This document shows, piece after piece, positions 16,053 through 19,669 of a stretch of 19,669 nt of DNA. A model generated the notes under the pieces. The model saw only the letters and a program-made list of their open reading frames with translations. It searched no databases and was not told the origin of the DNA. The number at the start of each line of letters is the position of its first letter. Position 1 is the stretch's first letter. Both the position numbers and the translations under genes were made by a program. This DNA is from Alkalibacterium sp046484155 (GTDB taxonomy: Bacteria; Bacillota; Bacilli; Lactobacillales; Carnobacteriaceae_A): contig NZ_JAWOBT010000084.1 of NCBI RefSeq assembly GCF_046484155.1, forward strand, positions 1-19,669, read 5' to 3'.

Positions 16053-17045
16053 TTACTCTTCTGAGAGTGAGATGCTGTCTGGATCGATACCTAGAGCTTC
16101 AGCCATGTCTTCATTAACGAAGAGTTCCAACTCGTTAGACATTTCCACAGCTAAAGTTTCTGGTGAGGCATCGTTTTCTAGGATTTCCAAGGCCATTTGA
16201 GCCGTTTGACGACCCAGTGTTTCGTAGTTGATGCCGTAAGTGGCCAATCCGCCCGCTTCGACCTGATCCGTTGATCCTGCCACTATTGGTAGTTGGTATT
16301 CTATTGCGATTTCCCCGACGGTAGCAGCCGTACTTGCCAGGGTGTTGTCTGTCGGGATGTAAAGAGCGTCAACATCCGATGCCAGGCTGGTCAGAACTTG
16401 CTGCACATCATTGGTTGTTGTGACCGTCGAGACTTGAACGGCGACACCGGCAGCTTCCAATTGTTCAATGGCTAAATTGGCCTGGATTTCTGAATTCGGT
16501 TCACTCGAGTTATAGATGATTCCGACCGTTTGAGCATCCGGTACGATAGATAAGAGTAACTTGATCTGTTCTTCGATGGGCACCATGTCACTCGTACCGG
16601 TCAAATTGGTTCCTGGTGTTTCGCTGCTTTCGACTAATCCGGCATCGACGGGATCGGTGACGGCCGTGAATAGAATCGGCTTGTCCTGTTCGGCTGTGGC
16701 TAAGGCCTGAGCAGCTGGTGTGGCTATCGCAAGCATCAGGTCATTGTTTCCGGATAATTGTTCACTCATACTCTGCAAATTAGATTGATCGCCTTGTGCG
16801 TTCATGACGTCAAAGTTGATCGATTCTCCGTCAACGTAACCGGCATCTTCCATTTCACTGATGAAGCCGTCTTTGGCGGCGGTTAAGGAATTGTGTTCCA
16901 TGAATTGCAAGATACCCACATTTACTGTTTCCTGTCCACTTGCCGCACTTTCTCCGGTATCTTCAGCACCACATGCTGCTAAAGTCAGTCCAACCATTCC
17001 TGTAGCTAATAGACCCATTGCTTTCTTTGTCATTAATTTTTTCAT
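16053..17045 (-). CDS. ABC transporter substrate-binding lipoprotein (PF04392 family), probable aromatic amino acid receptor
   Basis: This is the extracellular receptor of the importer. From the chosen start the protein has 330 residues: a Lys-rich N-terminus, a hydrophobic core and lipobox LTLAAC with the lipidated Cys at 25. The body is a two-lobed periplasmic-binding-like fold with the family segments VNVGILQFMEHNSLTAAKDG and NNDLMLAIATPAAQALA, and AVTDPVDAGLV. An in-frame ATG at 17108 would add 21 residues, but it has no ribosome site and lies right after the leader terminator. AGGGGGAG at 17059-17052 fits the start at 17045. Family members in Lactobacillales are named TrpX and bind Trp or Phe. 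Expression is probably set by the leader at 17116-17389. Confidence 0.9.
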   Translation of the reverse strand: MKKLMTKKAMGLLATGMVGLTLAACGAEDTGESAASGQETVNVGILQFMEHNSLTAAKDGFISEMEDAGYVDGESINFDVMNAQGDQSNLQSMSEQLSGNNDLMLAIATPAAQALATAEQDKPILFTAVTDPVDAGLVESSETPGTNLTGTSDMVPIEEQIKLLLSIVPDAQTVGIIYNSSEPNSEIQANLAIEQLEAAGVAVQVSTVTTTNDVQQVLTSLASDVDALYIPTDNTLASTAATVGEIAIEYQLPIVAGSTDQVEAGGLATYGINYETLGRQTAQMALEILENDASPETLAVEMSNELELFVNEDMAEALGIDPDSISLSEE

Positions 17046-17115
17046 CTTTTTCTCCCCCTGTTTTCTTCTGTTTTTTCGAGCCAACTTTACGTCGACCCAG
17101 TTATTCATAAAATAT

Positions 17116-17153
17116 AAAAAACACCTATCTAGATGAAATAATCTAAATAGGTG
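17116..17153 (-). terminator. Leader terminator upstream of the ABC importer operon
   Basis: On the minus strand the 13-bp stem CACCTATTTAGAT/ATCTAGATAGGTG (one G-T pair) with loop TATTTC is followed by six T, about 70 nt before the first gene of the operon. A terminator here only makes sense as a conditional one. Its 5' arm and loop are complementary to an upstream leader segment. Confidence 0.9.
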
Positions 17154-17282
17154 CCCTCAAAAGTTACGGGTATGTTGACCACTTAGATTATTTCATCTAT
17201 GTGGCCAAATTTGATCAACTCAAATTTCTTTAGCCATCACAGATACAAAATCAGTTTTATACTGATGTTTGTATCCATGATG
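17130..17282 (-). promoter_or_regulatory. Antiterminator and upstream hairpins of the leader
   Basis: Read 5' to 3' on the minus strand the leader has four elements. First is a long hairpin at 17282-17235 (CATCA/TGATG base, then GATACAAACATCAGT against ACTGATTTTGTATC with one bulge). Second is a hairpin at 17227-17207 (AAATTTGA/TCAAATTT). Third is a hairpin at 17206-17177 with loop GAAATA. Last is the terminator with loop TATTTC. Segment 17199-17183 (TAGATGAAATAATCTAA) is perfectly complementary over 17 nt to 17146-17130 in the terminator. The third hairpin plus terminator is therefore mutually exclusive with a 17-bp antiterminator. The T-box consensus AGGGTGGNACCGCG is not present. Confidence 0.75.
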
Positions 17283-17292
17283 TCAGTCATGT

Positions 17293-17364
17293 CTACAAAC
17301 CATATCTAAAGTAGCTAAAGTAATAGTTATTTAGTTGTGTGGTTTGAATTTTCGTTATTAACAT
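17293..17364 (-). CDS. Aromatic-rich leader peptide of the ABC importer operon
   Basis: This is a 23-codon open frame with ATG at 17364 and TAG at 17295-17293. A strong ribosome site, AGGAGTG (17377-17371), lies 8 nt before the ATG when counted from AGGAG. The predicted peptide begins MLITKIQ and carries the core YYFSYFRY: four Tyr and two Phe in eight codons, no Trp. It starts about 25 nt after the predicted transcript start and ends 10 nt before a long hairpin, so a ribosome at the stop codon would overlap that hairpin, whereas one stalled at the Tyr/Phe codons would not. This is the layout of amino-acid-responsive attenuation leaders. The role is inferred; A+T richness raises the background rate of Tyr and Phe codons. 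Confidence 0.7.
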   Translation of the reverse strand: MLITKIQTTQLNNYYFSYFRYGL

Positions 17365-17395
17365 GATTGTCACTCCTGTAAAAGTTGATGTTCCT

Positions 17396-17424
17396 AGAAT
17401 ACGAAATAAATGAGAATAAGTCAA
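17396..17424 (-). promoter_or_regulatory. Promoter of the ABC importer operon
   Basis: On the minus strand TTGACT (17424-17419), a 17-nt spacer and TATTCT (17401-17396) predict a start near 17389 and a leader of about 340 nt. A perfect 16-bp palindrome, ATTAAAATATTTTAAT, lies at 17432-17447, 7 bp upstream of the -35 box. It could be an A+T-rich UP element or an operator. Confidence 0.72.
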
Positions 17425-17447
17425 GATAAAAATTAAAATATTTTAAT

Positions 17448-17615
17448 CTTTATTTTTCATTCAAGTTTTTACTTCACCATTATCGGGTATTCTGTAAAAG
17501 ATGACTAGGGTAAAATCAGTATTATAAGAATGTCACATTTGGATAAGTCAGGAGGGTATCATTTTAGTAAATAAAATTATTAATAACTAGAACATTATTC
17601 AGCAATGTAATAGCC
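17448..17615. other. Intergenic, A+T-rich, no gene seen
   Basis: No convincing gene on either strand. A good ribosome-site-like AGGAGGG near 17550 (+) is followed by only nine codons starting with ATT and ending in TAG, so it may be a relic. Nothing else is recognisable. Confidence 0.4.
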
Positions 17616-17655
17616 AAAGACCCTTTAAGGTTAAGAACTGCCTTAAAGGGTCTTT
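17616..17655 (-). terminator. Hairpin terminator downstream of the DUF898 gene
   Basis: A perfect 15-bp stem AAAGACCCTTTAAGG/CCTTAAAGGGTCTTT (17616-17630 with 17641-17655) with a 10-nt loop lies 14 nt after the stop codon of the DUF898 gene. The U-tract is short (TTT) on both strands, so efficiency is uncertain. Confidence 0.65.
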
Positions 17656-17669
17656 AAATAGTTTATGTA

Positions 17670-18014
17670 TTAATTAACAAAGTGAGTGTTCTTTGTTTTC
17701 CAGTCTTCGAGTTTGATGCTGACCCAAAAACCGTAGATACCGAGGGTAATAATCGTCAGTGCCCACCATTTTATCCAGTTCCCGAATAGACCGACAGCTG
17801 ATCCGGAAAAGTTTAAGCGTTTTCCATCGATAACAGTATGATTGATTTTCCAGGCAAAAAGCCGGCACAATACCCACGGATATAATAGGCCTAAGGACAA
17901 TACCGTGACGATGCCACCTAATAGTGACCAGAAAATGAGTTCGAATAACCCTCCGTCGAAGAATGACGTCCGTCCATTCTTTTGTTCGACACCAAATCGA
18001 GCAGTTGCATCCAT
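17670..18014 (-). CDS. DUF898 (YjgN-like) small membrane protein
   Basis: This is a predicted integral membrane protein of 114 residues and unknown function. Two hydrophobic segments are visible (about 27-49 and 76-97). The pattern SFFDGGLFELIFWSLLGG, then LLYPWVLCRLFAWKINHTVIDGKRLNFSGSA (about 44-74), then a second turn ending TLGIYGFWVSIKLEDW, is characteristic of DUF898/YjgN repeats. Here there is a single compact unit, whereas enteric YjgN is about three times longer. AAAGGAGG lies 6 nt before the ATG. No partner gene is adjacent on the same transcript that would suggest a role. Confidence 0.85.
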   Translation of the reverse strand: MDATARFGVEQKNGRTSFFDGGLFELIFWSLLGGIVTVLSLGLLYPWVLCRLFAWKINHTVIDGKRLNFSGSAVGLFGNWIKWWALTIITLGIYGFWVSIKLEDWKTKNTHFVN

Positions 18015-18030
18015 ATGTTTCCTCCTTTAA

Positions 18031-18342
18031 AAAAAATTCAATAAATATATCAATCCTGAATAGTTCATAGCTCTCAATTCTGTATTCATTTTCAACTAAA
18101 CACCCAATATTAGTTCGCTGTTTAGTCGTTTTAGGGCATACTTCTCCTAGGACATTAGTAAAGCTGAAAAAGTTCAGTCATATTTCACTTAAATCTATTG
18201 TGCCATGTTTGGCATACAAAGAGAAAAGCATTTCAGGCGATAGGGTGTCAGAAAGATTCGTGACAATAGAGGCATGACGAAAGAGCCATCCACCTGCTTC
18301 ACGTGTTGACCGTCTATAATACACCCGGCCATGCTTTTTTAC
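18031..18342. other. Gap between DUF898 and SOUL genes
   Basis: No gene with a start signal is visible. On the minus strand, the frame of the SOUL gene stays open after its TGA for another 54 codons (18342-18181, ending TGA at 18180), with a protein-like but unrecognised composition. A 14-base sequence, TCATAGCTCTCAAT, at about 18065-18078 recurs at about 18948-18961. No terminator with a clear T run follows the SOUL gene. Confidence 0.4.
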
Positions 18343-18852
18343 TCACGCTTCAATAATTCTGACCCAAATTTCATTTCGTCTGAACATAGGTGGGGTAAGG
18401 GGTGCATTGTAAGAAGCCAACATATAATTTGATTGCTCTTGATAGCCTTTTTCCTGTATCCACTCTTCCAGTTTATTCTTCATTTTTAATTCTTTTGACT
18501 TATTGGAAAAACCTGAGTATTGTATTGCTCCAAATAAGCCTTCGTCGAACTTTTTCACCTTTAGATTCGGATTATTTGGCTCTGGTATTTGTTCACGATA
18601 CTTTTCTGGAACAACAAATGCCATTTTCTTTTTTTCTTTAGTTACTTCTTGAATAACCGGTACTGTCATCGATATTTTTTCATTCGCTTTATTGTCACTA
18701 GATATATACTTGAATAAAGTGCCAAATGCACTGTTACTTTCTTGATTATTTAAATTTTCATACTCGACAATATAAAAATCGACATACTTTCTTATCTCAC
18801 AATCCTCTTCTTTCATCAGTACATCATAATCGGGTGTCTCATATTTACTCAT
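18343..18852 (-). CDS. SOUL heme-binding family protein
   Basis: A 169-residue protein of the SOUL/HBP family, small soluble proteins whose animal members bind heme; the bacterial role is unknown. Family landmarks in order: YETPDYDVLMKEEDCEIRKY (3-22), FGTLFKYISSDNKANEKISMTVPVIQE (about 43-69), MAFVVPEKY, LPEP-like IPEPNNP, and the closing APLTPPMFRRNEIWVRI, which matches the usual end of the family. No signal peptide is seen, so it is probably cytoplasmic. GGAG lies 8 nt upstream of the ATG. A truncated frame of unknown identity lies immediately upstream on the same strand. Confidence 0.88.
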   Translation of the reverse strand: MSKYETPDYDVLMKEEDCEIRKYVDFYIVEYENLNNQESNSAFGTLFKYISSDNKANEKISMTVPVIQEVTKEKKKMAFVVPEKYREQIPEPNNPNLKVKKFDEGLFGAIQYSGFSNKSKELKMKNKLEEWIQEKGYQEQSNYMLASYNAPLTPPMFRRNEIWVRIIEA

Positions 18853-18891
18853 AGTATCACTCCATTCAGTATAAGTTTAATGATTTCACTA

Positions 18892-19191
18892 CTATTGTAT
18901 CATTTTTGATCTCAAATCCTTAACAATCATATTTAATAATGAGTAACTCATAGCTCTCAATACTTTGTTGTTTAAAATTACATCATGGTTAACGTAACGC
19001 AGCATGGCATCTTTATCAAATGAGGGGTCATCGAGCTGGCCCAGTGTAAGTTTTCCGATTATTCCAAGGGTCTCAAGAGCATGTGCTTCTTTTTCTTCGA
19101 AGTCACAGTCAATGTCTGAACCATGAGAGGTCTCCTTAGAGAGCTGGAAACTGTCTAGCTTAATTTGACAAACTAAATAGATGAAAAGATA
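18892..19191 (-). pseudogene. Start-less, probably 5'-truncated reading frame of unknown family
   Basis: On the minus strand a frame is open for 99 codons from just after a TAG (19194-19192) to TAG at 18894-18892. It has no ATG, GTG or TTG start except an internal ATG at 19005. The translation looks protein-like, with segments such as DIDCDFEEKEAHALETLGII and DDPSFDKDAMLRYVNHDVIL, then SYSLLNMIVKDLRSK. I do not recognise the family. A plus-strand promoter for the next gene lies over its 5' end. It is most simply the C-terminal remnant of a lost gene. A chance open frame of this length is possible but unlikely, near 1% for random sequence. Confidence 0.45.
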
Positions 19192-19193
19192 CT
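19165..19193 (+). promoter_or_regulatory. Candidate promoter of the SRAP gene
   Basis: A perfect TTGACA (19165-19170) is followed after 17 nt by GATACT (19188-19193, four of six matches), or after 19 nt by TACTAT. The SRAP start codon lies about 80 nt downstream. I looked for an SOS (LexA/DinR) box by eye and saw none. Confidence 0.5.
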
Positions 19194-19277
19194 ATTGTGA
19201 CAGTTGAATGAGTTTGTATGAGTCGCAGTTTCTGGTTCGTTTTGATACCATAAAGGGGACTGGAAGGAGTGAGCGAG

Positions 19278-19523
19278 ATGTGCGGAAGATACGGATTAAC
19301 GGCGTCATTCATGGAACTGAAGGAACGCTATAAGCTGGAAGATGACGACTATTCATTTAAAGAAAGCGAAGAGATTTTTCCGACAACTGAAAATATCGTG
19401 CTGTTGCCCAATCAGCGCCTGCATCCTGTGAAGTGGGGATTCGAGCCGAGCTTTGCCAAACGCCCGCTGATTAATGCACGGTCGGAAAGTGTGCTGGAGA
19501 AAAAGACCTTTAAAGAACCTTTT
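19278..19523 (+). CDS. SRAP (YedK/HMCES-type) DNA-protein crosslink protein, N-terminal part only
   Basis: SRAP proteins form a stable thiazolidine crosslink between their N-terminal Cys2 and abasic sites in single-stranded DNA, protecting them. The start MCGRYGL supplies the catalytic Cys2. The segments IVLLPNQRLHPVKWGF and PLINARSESVLEKKTFKEPF are the expected family blocks. Only the first 82 codons, of about 200-230, are present. After KEPF the DNA changes to high G+C and the frame no longer encodes SRAP sequence: the normal continuation (Lys/Arg-rich, then CLIPASGYFEW-like) is missing. AAGGAG lies about 8 nt upstream. The break is probably a contig chimera rather than a natural truncation. 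Confidence 0.85.
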
Positions 19524-19524
19524 G

Positions 19525-19669
19525 GTCTTCTCCTGGCCAGGGGTGGGGAAGTGGGTGTACGATGCGATCCTGGGCCGCGACTACCCGATCGTCCAGAGCG
19601 GCACACTGCTCATCACGATCGTGATCGTGGTCGTCAACCTGATCGTGGATCTCTCCTACGCCTTCCTTG
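19525..19669 (+). CDS. C-terminal fragment of a DppB-type ABC permease from a high-G+C organism
   Basis: In the frame starting at 19525 (one base off the SRAP frame) the translation reads VFSWPGVGKWVYDAILGRDY followed by a hydrophobic helix and DLSYAFL, cut by the window end. This is the familiar last part of DppB/OppB permeases, the region before the final LDPRIR. Codons end mostly in G or C, and the stretch is about 60% G+C, unlike the rest of the window. It lacks its own start and begins mid-domain directly after the SRAP fragment. It is not a continuation of the oppB at 4074 and differs strongly from it. Confidence 0.82.

Noticed and set aside
17116..17389. T-box riboswitch for the ABC importer leader
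   Set aside because: The near-invariant AGGGTGGNACCGCG element is not found; only a loose GTGGT occurs. A diverged T-box cannot be excluded by eye.
17550..17590. Small plus-strand gene after AGGAGGG
   Set aside because: Only nine codons follow, with an ATT start and an early TAG. At most it is a relic.
18031..18100. Short minus-strand frame beginning MNTELRAMNYS
   Set aside because: Twenty codons with no ribosome binding site. It is noted only because it carries the short repeat.
19412..19606. 64-codon minus-strand frame at the right end
   Set aside because: It is antisense to the SRAP fragment and spans the chimeric junction, with low-complexity Ser/Arg/Pro content.

Overview
The window reads as a low-G+C Gram-positive chromosome segment, most likely from the Lactobacillales (Carnobacteriaceae-like; the taxon is inference). 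The evidence is strong AGGAGG-type ribosome binding sites, many rho-independent terminators, a stand-alone class II HMG-CoA reductase, an oppABCDF operon, CcpA (cre)-like sites and a TrpXYZ-type aromatic amino acid transporter. The last ~145 bases are different: they are about 60% G+C and encode the C-terminal part of a DppB-type permease from a high-G+C organism. They are joined abruptly inside another gene, so that end is probably a chimeric contig junction.

Layout. 1-427: no gene, two long hairpins. 428-1732 (-): mvaA, HMG-CoA reductase of the mevalonate pathway. 1820-1999: tRNA-Val(GAC) with its own promoter and terminator, divergent from mvaA. 2145-8142: oligopeptide transporter operon oppA-oppB-oppC-oppD-oppF, with a promoter, a possible cre site, an internal attenuator-like hairpin after oppA and a strong final terminator. 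8277-9530: monocistronic aldo/keto reductase. 9622-13783: LytS/BtsS-like sensor kinase, LytTR response regulator and a CstA-family transporter, a layout like the bacterial pyruvate-sensing and uptake modules. 13861-14224: seven tandem 52-bp repeats, each able to form a hairpin. 14293-17424 (-): an ABC importer (lipoprotein, permease, ATPase) preceded by a ~340-nt leader. 17616-18342 (-): DUF898 membrane protein and non-coding or degenerate DNA. 18343-18852 (-): SOUL heme-binding family protein. 18892-19191 (-): a start-less, probably truncated reading frame. 19278-19523 (+): N-terminal part of a YedK/HMCES-type SRAP protein, cut by the junction to foreign DNA.

The most interesting element is the leader of the minus-strand ABC importer. 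It carries a promoter, a well-placed ribosome binding site, a 23-codon peptide with the core YYFSYFRY (four Tyr and two Phe in eight codons), a long hairpin just after its stop codon, and a terminator. The terminator's arm and loop are perfectly complementary over 17 nt to an upstream segment, giving mutually exclusive terminator and antiterminator folds. No T-box consensus is visible. This looks like leader-peptide (ribosome-mediated) attenuation responding to tyrosine/phenylalanine charging. That mode is unusual for Firmicutes, where T-boxes usually do this job.

The genes form a nutrient-acquisition neighbourhood: peptides (Opp), probable pyruvate or another small metabolite (CstA), and aromatic amino acids (ABC importer). 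Similar cre-like sequences in front of opp, the aldo/keto reductase and cstA suggest shared carbon catabolite control, but this is inferred from sequence pattern only.
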